NCBI GenBank assembly: GCA_036262835.1
Contig: DATAID010000003.1
Coordinates: 66,433 to 130,432 of the forward strand
Direction: 5' to 3'
DNA length: 64,000 nucleotides
Source of the DNA: RBG-16-66-20 sp036262835
GTDB lineage: Bacteria; Pseudomonadota; Gammaproteobacteria; Burkholderiales; SG8-39
The position numbers and the translations under genes are program-made. The notes under the pieces were generated by a model. The model saw only the letters and a program-made list of their open reading frames with translations. It did not search any database and had not been told where the DNA came from. How positions within the stretch are numbered: position 1 is the first letter of the stretch; the number at the start of each line of letters is the position of its first letter. Of the stretch, positions 51,204 to 60,821 are shown in pieces.

Positions 51204-54200
51204 TCGGCGCCCGCGATCGCGGGGTCCCGTCTTGACTTGCGGCGCGACGCGAGCCACGCCTGCATGCGCTCGAAGTAGAGGTAGATCACCGGCGTGATGT
51301 ACAGGGTGAGCACCTGCGAGAGGAGCAGGCCGCCCACCACCGCAAGGCCAAGCGGCTGGCGCGCCTCGCCGCCGACGCCGAAGGCGAGCGCAATCGGCAA
51401 GCTGCCCATCAGCGCCGCCATGGTCGTCATCATGATCGGCCGGAAGCGGATGAGGCAGGCCTGATAGATCGCGTCGTGCGGGGCCTTGCCTTCCTTTCGC
51501 TGCGCCTCGATCGCGAAGTCGATGATCATGATGGCGTTCTTCTTGACGATGCCGACGAGCATGATGATGCCGACGAAGGCGTACATGTTGAGGTCGAGCC
51601 CGAAGACGAGCAGCGTGACGAGCGCGCCCATCCCGGCAGTCGGCAATCCGGACAGGATCGTGAGCGGATGGATGAAGCTCTCGTAGAGCACGCCGAGCAC
51701 GAGGTAGATCACCACGATGGCGAGCACGAGCAGGATGCCCATGCCCTGTAGCGACTGCTCGAACGCCTGCGCGGTGCCCGAGAAGCTCGCCGAAAGCGTT
51801 GCGGGCACCTGCAGGTCGCGCGTGGCGGCGCGCACGCTCTCGATCGCCTGAGAGAGCGACACGCCCGGCCGCAGGTCGAACGAGATCGTCACCGAAGGCA
51901 GCTGGCCCTGATGGCTCACCGTCAGCGGCCCGACGCCGTAAGAGAGCTTCGCCACCGCGCTAAGCGGGACGAGCGACCCGTTGCTCGAGCGGATGTAGAG
52001 CATGGGGAGCGCCGCCGGCCCCGATTGGTAGCGCGGCTCGACTTCGAGAATCACCCAGTACTGGTTGGTCGACGTGTAGATCGTGGAGACCTGCTGCGAC
52101 CCATAGGCCGCGCCGAGCGCCACTTCGAGCTGCTGGGCCGTGATGCCGAGCGCCGAGGCCTTGGCCCGATCGAGATCGACCCGCACCTGGGGCTGGCGGA
52201 TCTGCAGGTCGGCCGACACATCGAGCAGCGCCGGGATCTTGCGCATCCGATCCTCGATGATCGGCACCCAGTGATAGAGCTCTTCGGCGCTCGCGCCGCG
52301 CAGCACGTACTGGTAGGGACTCTTGGTCAGCTGGCCGATGCGGATCGTGGGAATGTTCTGCATGAACGCCTTGGTACCGACCACCTGCGACACTTTCGGA
52401 CGCAGTTGGCGCACCACTTCGTCGGCCGACACGCGTTCCGAGCGCGGCTTGAGCGTGATGAAGAGTCGCCCGCGGTTGAGCGAGGGGTTGTTGCCGCCGG
52501 CGCCGATGAACGACATCACGCCGTGCACATTGGGGTTGTCGCGGATGATCTCGGCCACCTGCTGCTGCAGCTTCGCCATGGCCTCGAAGGAGATGTCCTC
52601 GGCGGCCTCCGTGAAGCAGAAGAGCTGGCCGGTGTCCTCCGAGGGCAGGAAGCCCTTCGGCATGCGCGCAAACAGGAACCCGGTCGCCACCGTGATGGCA
52701 AGGAAGGCGACCAGCACTTTGCGCTGGTGCGCGAGCGACCATTCCAGCGTCCAGCGGTAGGCGTCGCGTACGGCGTCGAAGGCACGCTCGATGAGCTGGT
52801 AGAACCGGCCGTGCGCGGCCTCGTGCTCGGGCTTGAGGATGCGCGAGCACATCATCGGCGTGAGCGTGAGAGAGACGAAACCGGAAATGAGCACCGCGGC
52901 GATGATGGTGACGGCGAACTCGTGTAGCAGCCGCCCGACGATGCCGCCCATGAAAAAGACCGGGATGAACACGGCGGCGAGCGAGATCGTCATCGAGAGA
53001 ATCGTGAAGGAAATCTCCTTGGAGCCGTCGAGCGTCGCCTGCAGCCGGCTTTTGCCCATCTCCATGTGGCGCGAGATGTTCTCCAGCATCACGATCGCGT
53101 CGTCGACCACGAAGCCGACGCACAGGGTCAACGCCATGAGCGAAATATTGTCCAGGCTGTAGCCGAGCACGTACATCAGCGCGAAGGTGCCCACGATCGA
53201 CATCGGCAGCGCGACGCTCGGAATGATGGTGGCGGGAACGTTCCGCAAAAAGAGAAAGATCACCATGACCACCAGCCCGAGCGCGAGCAGCAGCGCCTCC
53301 TCGACTTCCTCGACCGACTGCCGGATGACGACGGTGCGGTCGTACAGCACTTCCATGCTGATGCCGGCGGGCACCTCGGCGCGGAAGGTGGGCATGAGGC
53401 GCTTCACCGCATCGACGACTTCGACCGTGTTGGTGCCCGGCTGACGGTAGATTGCGAGCACGATGCCGCGCTTGCCCCGGTACCAGGCGGCGACCTTGTC
53501 GCTCTGCACGCTGTCGATGACGCGGCCGAGCTCGCCCAGCTGGATGGGCGCGCCGTTGCGGTAGGTTACGATCACCGGCCGGAACGCCGCGGCGTCGAAG
53601 AGCTGTCCGTTCGCCTGGACCGCGAAGAGCCGGTCCCTGCCGTACAAGCTCCCCGTGGGCAGGTTGACGTTGGCCTGCGAGACGGCTTGCTGCACTTCAT
53701 TGATGCCGACCCCGCGCGCGGCGAGCCGGTTCGGGTCGACCTGCACGCGCACGGCGTATTTCTGCTGGCCGAAGACCTGCACCTGGGCGACGCCGTTGAT
53801 GGTCGAGATGCGCTGGGCGAGGAAGGTCTCGGCGTACTCGTCGACCGTGGAAAGGGGCAGCGTGTCGGAGGTGAGCGCGAGATAGAACACCGCGAAGTCG
53901 CCGGGGTTGATCTTGCGGAACGAAGGCGGCGCGGGCATCGAGGCGGGCAGCTGGCGCGCGGTTGCGGCGATGGAGGAATTGACATCCTGCGCCGCGGCGT
54001 CGATGTCGCGGTCAAGCGAGAATTGCAGCGTGATCTGCGTCGTCCCCAGCCCGCTCACCGAGTACATCGAATCGATGCCGGCGATGGTGGAGAACTGCTT
54101 CTCGAGCGGCGTGGCCACGGCCGAAGCCATGGTCTCCGGGCTCGCCCCGGGCAGCTCCGCGGTCACCTGGATGGTGGGGTAGTCCACGTTCGGAAGCGAA

Positions 54201-54304
54201 CTCACCGGCAGCAGCCGGTAGCCGACGATGCCGAAGATGAGGATGCCGGCCATCACCAGCACCGTCATCACCGGGCGCCGGACGAAAATCTCGGAAAGGT
54301 TCAC
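51200..54304 (-). CDS. RND-family multidrug efflux permease (MdtB/MuxB-like)
   Basis: Inner-membrane proton-driven efflux pump, 1034 residues, with 12 expected helices and two large periplasmic loops. The N-terminal MNLSEIFVRRPVMTVLVMAG is typical of the MdtB/MdtC type. The proton-relay aspartates are in VGFVVDDAIVMLENI of helix 4, and the second-half repeat has VGIVKKNAIMIIDFAIEA. The start is GTG, overlapping the adaptor stop (GTGA). Only one permease and no outer-membrane channel gene are present here. Confidence 0.94.
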   Translation of the reverse strand: MNLSEIFVRRPVMTVLVMAGILIFGIVGYRLLPVSSLPNVDYPTIQVTAELPGASPETMASAVATPLEKQFSTIAGIDSMYSVSGLGTTQITLQFSLDRDIDAAAQDVNSSIAATARQLPASMPAPPSFRKINPGDFAVFYLALTSDTLPLSTVDEYAETFLAQRISTINGVAQVQVFGQQKYAVRVQVDPNRLAARGVGINEVQQAVSQANVNLPTGSLYGRDRLFAVQANGQLFDAAAFRPVIVTYRNGAPIQLGELGRVIDSVQSDKVAAWYRGKRGIVLAIYRQPGTNTVEVVDAVKRLMPTFRAEVPAGISMEVLYDRTVVIRQSVEEVEEALLLALGLVVMVIFLFLRNVPATIIPSVALPMSIVGTFALMYVLGYSLDNISLMALTLCVGFVVDDAIVMLENISRHMEMGKSRLQATLDGSKEISFTILSMTISLAAVFIPVFFMGGIVGRLLHEFAVTIIAAVLISGFVSLTLTPMMCSRILKPEHEAAHGRFYQLIERAFDAVRDAYRWTLEWSLAHQRKVLVAFLAITVATGFLFARMPKGFLPSEDTGQLFCFTEAAEDISFEAMAKLQQQVAEIIRDNPNVHGVMSFIGAGGNNPSLNRGRLFITLKPRSERVSADEVVRQLRPKVSQVVGTKAFMQNIPTIRIGQLTKSPYQYVLRGASAEELYHWVPIIEDRMRKIPALLDVSADLQIRQPQVRVDLDRAKASALGITAQQLEVALGAAYGSQQVSTIYTSTNQYWVILEVEPRYQSGPAALPMLYIRSSNGSLVPLSAVAKLSYGVGPLTVSHQGQLPSVTISFDLRPGVSLSQAIESVRAATRDLQVPATLSASFSGTAQAFEQSLQGMGILLVLAIVVIYLVLGVLYESFIHPLTILSGLPTAGMGALVTLLVFGLDLNMYAFVGIIMLVGIVKKNAIMIIDFAIEAQRKEGKAPHDAIYQACLIRFRPIMMTTMAALMGSLPIALAFGVGGEARQPLGLAVVGGLLLSQVLTLYITPVIYLYFERMQAWLASRRKSRRDPAIAGAD

Positions 54305-55437
54305 GCGCCTGCCTGCACGCGCAGCTTCGCACCCGGGCTGATGCGCAGCTGCCCGCGCGTCACGACCTTCTCGCCGGTCGCGAGGCCTTTGCCGATCACC
54401 ACCTGATCGCCGTTGGTGCGCGCGACCTCGATCTTGCGCACTTCGGCCGTCGCGTCCGGCTTCATCACGAACACGTACTCGCCTTGCGGGCCCGTCTGCA
54501 CGGCCGCCGCGGGGACGACGATCGCATCCTTCTGCTCGTAGAGCTTCAGCTCCGTGGTGACGTACTGGCCGGGCCAGAGCGCGAGGTCGCGATTGTCGAA
54601 CGTGGCGCGCAGCTTGATCGTTCCGGTACTCGGGTCGACCGCGTTATCGATGAACGCGAGCTGGCCTTTCGCGAGCGGCGCGTGGCGGTTGTCGGAGGTG
54701 CTGACGGCGACTTCGAGCGGCCCGGACTGCTGCAGGCGCCGGACTTCGGTGAGCTGCTGCTCGGGAACGGAGAAGCTCACATAGATCGGACGCACCTGGT
54801 TGATGACGACCAGCGATATCGTGTCGTTGGCCTTCACCATGTTGCCGATCTGCAGCAGCACCTTGCCGACGAACCCGTCGATCGGCGAGGCGATCGTGCA
54901 GTAATCGAGGCTGACGCGCGCGCTCTCGAGGGCGGCCTGGCTCGCTTTCGCGGTCGCCTCGGCCGTCTGCGCGTTGGTGGCGATCTGCGCGTAAGCCTCC
55001 TTCGACACGAAGTTCTTCTCGAGCAGCTCCTTGTAGCGCCGTTCCTGCGATCGCGCCTGGTCGCGCGCCGCGGCGTCGCGCAGCACGTTTGCCTCGGCCT
55101 GCTTGAGCGCGGCCTCGAACGGACGCGAATCGAGCCTGAACAGCACCTCGCCCTTGCGGACCTCCTGGCCTTCCTTGAAATTCACCGCGACGATCTGACC
55201 GTCGACGCGCGCCTTGACGGCGACGCTCGCGAGCGGCTCGACGTTGCCGATCGCCTGCACCGTCACGGGAACGCTTTGTTGCGCCGCGGCGATGACCGAC
55301 ACCGGCACTTCCGCCTCCCCTTTGGGGCGCTTCTTTTCCTTCGCGCCCGAATCGACGCTGAAGTACGCGAGTACCGCGCCCAGGGTGACGACGAGCGCGA
55401 TTCCAGCGGCGACGGCGAAGCGAGTCCTGGAGCTCAT
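54301..55437 (-). CDS. RND efflux periplasmic adaptor (MdtA-like)
   Basis: Membrane fusion protein, 378 residues, with an N-terminal helix (about 6-27) and a KEKKRPKGEAE linker. The lipoyl-like and hairpin region has VKARVDGQIVAVNFKEGQEV and the coiled-coil part RRYKELLEKNFVSKEAYAQ. A beta-barrel and membrane-proximal domain follow, with AAVQTGPQGEYVFV. ATG 55437 was chosen because the upstream extension is unlike the family. It is co-translated with the permease. Confidence 0.93.
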   Translation of the reverse strand: MSSRTRFAVAAGIALVVTLGAVLAYFSVDSGAKEKKRPKGEAEVPVSVIAAAQQSVPVTVQAIGNVEPLASVAVKARVDGQIVAVNFKEGQEVRKGEVLFRLDSRPFEAALKQAEANVLRDAAARDQARSQERRYKELLEKNFVSKEAYAQIATNAQTAEATAKASQAALESARVSLDYCTIASPIDGFVGKVLLQIGNMVKANDTISLVVINQVRPIYVSFSVPEQQLTEVRRLQQSGPLEVAVSTSDNRHAPLAKGQLAFIDNAVDPSTGTIKLRATFDNRDLALWPGQYVTTELKLYEQKDAIVVPAAAVQTGPQGEYVFVMKPDATAEVRKIEVARTNGDQVVIGKGLATGEKVVTRGQLRISPGAKLRVQAGA

Positions 55438-55450
55438 GAGAGGGTTGACG

Positions 55451-56704
55451 CTAAAGCAAAATGCGCTCGGCGGCAAAGAGCTGTTCGACCGTTTCACGCT
55501 CGCGCACAAGCCGCGCGTTTGCGCCTTCGACCAGCACCTCGGCCGGCCGTGGCCGGGAGTTGTAGTTGGAGCTCATTGCCATGCCATAGGCGCCGGCGCA
55601 CATGATCGCGAGCAGCTCGCCGCCCTGCAGCGCAAGGCGCCGGTCGCGGGCGAGGCAATCGGCGCTTTCGCACACGGGCCCGACGACGTCGTAAACACGG
55701 GGCGCTGCTCCGGATTCCGCGACTTCGCGCACCGGTTGCACCTCGTGCCAGGCGTCGTAGAGCGCAGGTCGGATGAGGTCGTTCATGGCGGCGTCGACCA
55801 CCGCGAAGTTCTTCGCCTCGCCCGGCTTCAGGTACTCCACACGAGTCAGCAGCAGGCCCGCCTCCCCCACGATCGCGCGGCCGGGATCCACGATCAGCGT
55901 CTGCTTGCGACCGGCCAGCACGCCCAGCGCCCCGTCGAGGAATTCGCCGACCGGGGCCTGCGGCGCCTCCCGGCGGTAGCGGATGCCGAATCCTCCGCCG
56001 AGATCGATATGCGAGAGCGAGATTCCGATGCGCTCAAGGCGCTCGGCGAGCGCGGCGATCCGGGTGGCCGCGTCGATGAAGGGGGCCGCGCCGGACATCA
56101 TCGAGCCGATGTGGCAACCGATGCCGACGAGGCGGAGGTGCGAATGTGCGGCCGCCTGCCGATAAAGCCGCTCGGCGTCCGCATAGGCAATGCCGAACTT
56201 GTTCTGCTTTAGCCCGGTCGAGATGTGCGGATGGGTCTTCGCGTCCACATCCGGGTTGACGCGGAAGGCGATGGGCGCTTTTACTCCGAGACGCGCGGCC
56301 ACCGCCGCGACGCGCGCCAGCTCGGCCTCGGATTCCAGATTGAGGCAGAGCACCTTCGCGGTGAGCGCCTGGGCGATTTCGGCCTCGCTCTTGCCGACGC
56401 CCGAGAACACCACTTTGCCCGCATCGCCGCCCGCCGCGAGCGCGCGCGCGAGCTCGCCGCCCGAAACGATATCGAAGCCCGCGCCCAGGCGCGCGAGCAG
56501 CGAGAGCAGGGACAGGTTGCCGTTTGCCTTGACCGAATAGGCAATGAGCGCCGGCCGGCCGGCCAGCGCGCTCACGAATTGCGCATAGCGGCTTTCGATG
56601 GCGGCGCGCGAGTAGACGTAGCAGGGCGTGCCGTATCGGCGCGCGATCTCCTCGAGCGAAACCTGCTCGGCGCAGAGCGCACCGTCGCGGTAGGCGAAGC
56701 CCAT
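55451..56704 (-). CDS. lysA: Diaminopimelate decarboxylase
   Basis: PLP enzyme of fold type III, 417 residues, producing lysine from meso-diaminopimelate. The PLP lysine is Lys59 in IAYSVKANGN. Other motifs are GFDIVSGGELARAL, HISTGLKQNKFGI, LDLGGGFGI-like HIDLGGGFGIRYR, and the substrate-specificity cysteine region GPVCESADCLARD. It lies four bases after lptM on the same strand, a usual betaproteobacterial order. Confidence 0.96.
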   Translation of the reverse strand: MGFAYRDGALCAEQVSLEEIARRYGTPCYVYSRAAIESRYAQFVSALAGRPALIAYSVKANGNLSLLSLLARLGAGFDIVSGGELARALAAGGDAGKVVFSGVGKSEAEIAQALTAKVLCLNLESEAELARVAAVAARLGVKAPIAFRVNPDVDAKTHPHISTGLKQNKFGIAYADAERLYRQAAAHSHLRLVGIGCHIGSMMSGAAPFIDAATRIAALAERLERIGISLSHIDLGGGFGIRYRREAPQAPVGEFLDGALGVLAGRKQTLIVDPGRAIVGEAGLLLTRVEYLKPGEAKNFAVVDAAMNDLIRPALYDAWHEVQPVREVAESGAAPRVYDVVGPVCESADCLARDRRLALQGGELLAIMCAGAYGMAMSSNYNSRPRPAEVLVEGANARLVRERETVEQLFAAERILL

Positions 56705-56708
56705 CGCG

Positions 56709-56888
56709 CTACTTCTTCTTGGCGGCGTCTTCGTCCTCGCCGGCGTCCTGCGGGTAAGGAACCGGCTTGTAGGGCTCGGGCCGGGGCGGCTTCACGCCGG
56801 GCGGCGGCTGGTCGCGGAAGTAGAGCGGACCCTTCTGCCCGCACCCCGCGGTGAGCAGCGCCGCCAGAAGCAAGAGGATGAAGCGCAT
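56709..56888 (-). CDS. lptM: LPS translocon maturation lipoprotein LptM (YifL)
   Basis: 59-residue outer-membrane lipoprotein. A hydrophobic signal sequence ends in the lipobox LTAGC (Cys16) and is immediately followed by the hallmark GQKGPLYF. The remainder is a Pro/Lys/Asp-rich tail with PPPGVKPPRPEPYKPVP and acidic end. LptM assists oxidative maturation of LptD in E. coli. It begins at ATG 56888, is followed by lysA after four bases, and is divergent from cyaY. Confidence 0.9.
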   Translation of the reverse strand: MRFILLLLAALLTAGCGQKGPLYFRDQPPPGVKPPRPEPYKPVPYPQDAGEDEDAAKKK

Positions 56889-56926
56889 GAGAGAGCTAAA
56901 ATGCTGATCTTAACAGGAATATTCTG

Positions 56927-57250
56927 ATGACCGAGGGCGAATTCACGGCGCTCGCCGAAGCTACGCTGGTGGCGCTCGAGCGAGCTTTCGAGGAGGGGGC
57001 GCCGGATCTCGACGTGCAGAGCAAAGGCGAAGGCGTGCTCGAGATCGAGTTCGAGGACGGCTCGAAAATGATCGTCAACCGGCACGCCGCCGCACGCGAG
57101 ATCTGGGTCGCGGCGCGCTCGGGCGGACATCATTTCCGCCATGACGGCGCCTGCTGGCGTGACACGCGTGACGGCAGCGAGCTCTTTGCCGCGGTATCGC
57201 GGCTCGCCTCCGAGCAGGCGGGCGTCGCGCTGGAGCTCAGAGCGCCCTAG
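56927..57250 (+). CDS. cyaY: Frataxin-like iron donor CyaY
   Basis: Bacterial frataxin, 107 residues, involved in iron delivery and control of Fe-S cluster assembly. It has the acidic first helix (EGEFTALAEATLVALERAFE), the strand EIEFEDGSKMIVNRHAA, and REIWVAARSGGHHFRHDG followed by W-R-D-T. ATG 56927 follows an AACAGGAAT site. It is divergent from lptM (38-base gap) and its stop overlaps the PBP1A gene on the other strand. Confidence 0.94.
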   Translation: MTEGEFTALAEATLVALERAFEEGAPDLDVQSKGEGVLEIEFEDGSKMIVNRHAAAREIWVAARSGGHHFRHDGACWRDTRDGSELFAAVSRLASEQAGVALELRAP

Positions 57251-59631
57251 TAAGCCGAGGGCGCGGGCTCCTGGGCGCTGCGGCCGGTGGGCGCAACCGG
57301 CGAGGGCGCGCCGGGCGCAGGGGGCGGCTCGTTCTTCGGCACGAACTCGCGGTAGAAGTATTCGGAGCCGCCTTTCACTTCGCCGGCTGGGTCGGCTTCG
57401 AGCCGCACCGAAACGACGCCCTGAGGGACAGAACGCGGCGATTCGGCGTAGCCCTTGAGCACCTTGCCCATGTAGTCGATCCAGATCGGCAGCGCGACGC
57501 GGCCGCCCGTCTGGTTCTTGCCGAGCGACTTCGGCTGGTCGAATCCCACCCAGGCGACGCCGACCAGCTGCGGGTGGTAGCCGCAGAACCAGGCATCGAC
57601 GAAATCGTTGGTGGTGCCGGTCTTGCCGGCGAGGTCGCGCCGGCCGAGCTTGGCGACGCTCGCCGCGGTGCCGTAGCGCGTGACGTCCTGCAGCATGGAA
57701 TCCATGATGAAGGCGTTGCGGCCGTCGATCACGCGCAGGCCCTCTTCGCCCGCGTGCGCGGGCTTGGCCGTGCCGAGCACGTTGCCGCGGTCGTCGACGA
57801 TCTTGGCAATGAAGTACGGCTGCAGCAGGTAGCCGCCGTTCGCGAGTACCGCATAGGCGCGCGCCATCTGCATCGGCGTGACTGACCCGGCGCCGAGCGC
57901 CATGGTGAGATAAGGCGGGTGCTTGTCCGCGTCGAAACCGAACCGGGTCACGTAATCCTGCGCGTATTTCGGGTCGATGCCCTGCAGGATGCGGATCGAG
58001 ACCATGTTCTTCGATTTGGCGAGCGCGGTGCGCATGCGCATCGGGCCTTCGAACTTGCCGTCATAGTTCTTGGGCTCCCAGCGCTGGCTGCCGGTGACTT
58101 CCGCTTCGATCACGATCGGCTCATCCGGGATCACGGTGGCCGGCGTGAAGCCCTTTTCGAGCGACGCGGAGTAGATGAACGGTTTGAACGAGGAGCCCGG
58201 CTGGCGCCAAGCCTGCGTGATGTGATTGAACTTGCTGCGGTGGAAGTCGAACCCGCCGACCAGCGCGCGCACCGCGCCGTCGCTCGGATCGAGCGAGACG
58301 AACGCGGCCTCGGCCTCCGGCAGCTGCGTGATCTGCCAGTTCTTCTTGTCGTCCCGGTGCACCCGGATCACCGCGCCACGGCGGATGCGGCGCTGCGCGG
58401 AAGCCTTGTCCTCCAGTGCGCGGGCGGCGAACTTGAGGCCCTCGCCCGCAAGAGTGATCGCCTCCCCGCTTCTCAGGACGGCTTTGACTTCACGCGTGCT
58501 TGCCGCGACGACGAGCGCGGCTTTCAGATCATCGACGTCGGGATGCTCTGCGAGCGCTTCCTCAAACTCGTCTTCGCCCGCTGCCGGCGCGAGCTCGACG
58601 AAGGCTTCCGGGCCCCGATAGCCCTGCGACCGGTCATAGGCCATGAGTCCGCGGCGAACGGCTTCGTAGGCGGCTTCCTGGTCGGCTTTGCGGATCGTGG
58701 TGTAGACCCGAAAACCCTTCGTGTAAGTGTCATCCGGGTACTGCTCGTAGACGGCCTGGCGCACCATCTCGGCGAGGTACTCGCCATGAACGCCGGTGAA
58801 GTCGTCCGCCTCGCGGCGCACATGCAAGGGCGCCTTCGTGGCGTCGGCATATTGCCGGTCATTGATGTAGCCGAGCTCTCTCATCCTGCGCAGCACATAC
58901 TGCTGGCGCTGCTGCGAGCGTTGCGGATTTGCAACAGGGTTGTACGCCGAGGGGGCTTTGGGCAGCCCTGCGAGGATCGCAATCTCGCCGAGCGTCAGCC
59001 GGTCGAGCGACTTGCCGAAATAGATTTGCGAGGCGGCGGCAAAGCCGTAAGCGCGCTGCCCGAGATAGATCTGATTGATGTAGAGCTCGAGGATCTGGTC
59101 CTTGGAGAGATTGTGTTCAATCTTGAAGGCGAGCAGCGCTTCGTAGAGCTTGCGCGTGAGGGTCTTTTCCGAAGACAGAAAGAAGTTGCGCGCCACCTGC
59201 ATCGTGATGGTGCTCGCGCCCTGGCGCCGGCCGCCCTGCGCAAGGTTTGCCCAGGCCGCGCGCGCCACCCCGACGTAATCGACGCCCGTGTGCTGATAGA
59301 AGCGCTCGTCTTCGGCCGAAATGATGGCCTGCTTCAACTGGTCCGGGACCTCGCGGATGGAGATGAGCGAGCGGCGCTCCTCGCCGAATTCACCGATCAG
59401 GGACCCCTCGGCCGTATAGACCCGAAGCGGAATCTTGGGCTGGTAGTCGGTCAGGACATCGAGGGGCGGCAGGTTGGGGTAAGCGAGCGCGAGGACGAGT
59501 CCGAGCAGGCACAGGCCAGCGGCAGCCGCGCCCGCCAGGAGCACCAGCGGAAAAGCCAATAAACGGAGCCACATCAATGAGTTATGGCTGCGGCGGGACG
59601 CCGTTTGCACGCGGGCCGGGACACGGCGCAT
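57247..59631 (-). CDS. mrcA: Penicillin-binding protein 1A
   Basis: Bifunctional class A PBP, 794 residues. It has a short cytoplasmic N-terminus, one membrane helix (about 24-50), and a GT51 transglycosylase domain with the catalytic Glu107 in ISAEDERFYQHTG and GASTITMQVARN. An OB-like insertion follows. The transpeptidase domain has the nucleophile motif PGSSFKPFIY, then KSKNMVS and KTGTT. The C-terminal tail is Pro/Ala-rich. ATG 59631 is preferred because GGGGAAGG lies upstream at normal distance; the inner ATG 59574 lacks a site. It is divergent from pilM, as in many betaproteobacteria. Confidence 0.95.
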   Translation of the reverse strand: MRRVPARVQTASRRSHNSLMWLRLLAFPLVLLAGAAAAGLCLLGLVLALAYPNLPPLDVLTDYQPKIPLRVYTAEGSLIGEFGEERRSLISIREVPDQLKQAIISAEDERFYQHTGVDYVGVARAAWANLAQGGRRQGASTITMQVARNFFLSSEKTLTRKLYEALLAFKIEHNLSKDQILELYINQIYLGQRAYGFAAASQIYFGKSLDRLTLGEIAILAGLPKAPSAYNPVANPQRSQQRQQYVLRRMRELGYINDRQYADATKAPLHVRREADDFTGVHGEYLAEMVRQAVYEQYPDDTYTKGFRVYTTIRKADQEAAYEAVRRGLMAYDRSQGYRGPEAFVELAPAAGEDEFEEALAEHPDVDDLKAALVVAASTREVKAVLRSGEAITLAGEGLKFAARALEDKASAQRRIRRGAVIRVHRDDKKNWQITQLPEAEAAFVSLDPSDGAVRALVGGFDFHRSKFNHITQAWRQPGSSFKPFIYSASLEKGFTPATVIPDEPIVIEAEVTGSQRWEPKNYDGKFEGPMRMRTALAKSKNMVSIRILQGIDPKYAQDYVTRFGFDADKHPPYLTMALGAGSVTPMQMARAYAVLANGGYLLQPYFIAKIVDDRGNVLGTAKPAHAGEEGLRVIDGRNAFIMDSMLQDVTRYGTAASVAKLGRRDLAGKTGTTNDFVDAWFCGYHPQLVGVAWVGFDQPKSLGKNQTGGRVALPIWIDYMGKVLKGYAESPRSVPQGVVSVRLEADPAGEVKGGSEYFYREFVPKNEPPPAPGAPSPVAPTGRSAQEPAPSAY

Positions 59632-59681
59632 TATAAGACCTTCCCCGGTGTGGAAGATTCACTAGACACTCGGGGGGGTTG

Positions 59682-59710
59682 TTGTTAGCATCTCACGCAA
59701 ATTCTATGTA
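59682..59710 (+). promoter_or_regulatory. Candidate promoter of the pilMNOPQ operon
   Basis: TTGTTA at 59682-59687 and TATGTA at 59705-59710, spacer 17, in the 116-base gap between PBP1A and pilM. Moderate match to sigma70 consensus; not certain. Confidence 0.35.
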
Positions 59711-59747
59711 TCGCGCCTAACAGGCCGATACGCAAGGAAAAAAGGGG

Positions 59748-60821
59748 ATGAATCTAGACTTCTTCAAGCCGAAGGCGCCGCCCTTGTTCGGGCTGGACAT
59801 CAGTTCGTCCTCCGTCAAGATGTTAGAGATCGTGGACGCTGGCCGAGGCGCGTATCGGGTAGAGCGCTACGTGATCGAGGCGCTGCCCAAGGACGCAGTG
59901 GTCGACGGCAACATCAACATCCTCGAGGCGGTTGCCGACGCGGTAGCGCGCGGCTACAAGCGCCTGGCTACGCGCACCAAGCACGTCGCCATGGCCGTGC
60001 CCTCGGGCGCCGTCATCACCAAGAAGATCATCGTCGCCGCCGGCCTGCGCGAGGAGGAGCTCGAGACGCAGGTTCAGGGCGAGGCCAACCAGTACATTCC
60101 GTTCGCGCTCGAGGAAGTCAACCTCGACTTCCAGGTCGTGGGTCCTTCGCCCACCAACCCCGAAGAGCAGGAAGTGCTGATCGCGGCGACGCGCAAGGAA
60201 AAAGTGTCCGATCGCTATGCCGTCGCGGAGAACGCAGGGCTGAAGCCGCTCGTGATCGATGTCGAGTCCTTCGCGCAGATGTCGGCCCTGAATCTCGTCA
60301 TCCACGCGCTGCCTGGAGGCGGCAAGGACCAGAATGTCGCGATCGTCGACGTGGGCGCAAACGTCATGCAGGTGAGCGTGATGCGCAACGACCAGTCGGT
60401 CTACACACGCGAGCAGGCGTTCGGCGGCAACCAGCTCACCAACGACATCGTGTCGCGCTACGGCATGAGCCCCGAGGAGGCGGAGAACGCCAAGCGCTCG
60501 GGCGGCTTGCCGGATGATTTCGAAGCCGAGGTGCTGCGCCCCTACATGCAGAACCTTTCGCAGGAAGTGCAGCGCGCGCTGCAGTTCTTCTTCACCTCGA
60601 CCTCGTACAACACGGTCGATCACATCCTGCTCGCGGGCGGCTCGGCGGTGATCCCGGGGCTCGACGAGGTGGTCAACACGCAAACCCAGGTGCCGACGGT
60701 GGTGGCCAATCCGTTCGGCGCCATGCAGGCTTCGCCGCGCATCCAGCTGAAAAAACTCATGCAGGATGCGCCCTCGCTCATCGTCGCCTGCGGACTGGCG
60801 ATGCGGAGATTCGATCCGTGA
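59748..60821 (+). CDS. pilM: Type IV pilus assembly protein PilM
   Basis: Cytoplasmic actin-like ATPase, 357 residues, that binds the N-terminal tail of PilN to form the inner-membrane alignment complex. Phosphate-binding motifs are LFGLDISSSSVKMLEI and VAIVDVGANVMQVSV; the adenosine region is HILLAGGSAVIPGL. ATG 59748 has an AAAGGGG site. The stop overlaps the pilN GTG. Confidence 0.95.
   Translation: MNLDFFKPKAPPLFGLDISSSSVKMLEIVDAGRGAYRVERYVIEALPKDAVVDGNINILEAVADAVARGYKRLATRTKHVAMAVPSGAVITKKIIVAAGLREEELETQVQGEANQYIPFALEEVNLDFQVVGPSPTNPEEQEVLIAATRKEKVSDRYAVAENAGLKPLVIDVESFAQMSALNLVIHALPGGGKDQNVAIVDVGANVMQVSVMRNDQSVYTREQAFGGNQLTNDIVSRYGMSPEEAENAKRSGGLPDDFEAEVLRPYMQNLSQEVQRALQFFFTSTSYNTVDHILLAGGSAVIPGLDEVVNTQTQVPTVVANPFGAMQASPRIQLKKLMQDAPSLIVACGLAMRRFDP

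Noticed and set aside
56889..56926. Promoter elements between lptM and cyaY
   Set aside because: A TAAAAT on the plus strand and a TAAGAT on the minus strand could be -10 elements, but no matching -35 is visible, so I did not list them as features.
57919..59562. 547-codon plus-strand frame opposite PBP1A
   Set aside because: Antisense to a protein with all catalytic motifs in place; composition typical of a shadow frame.
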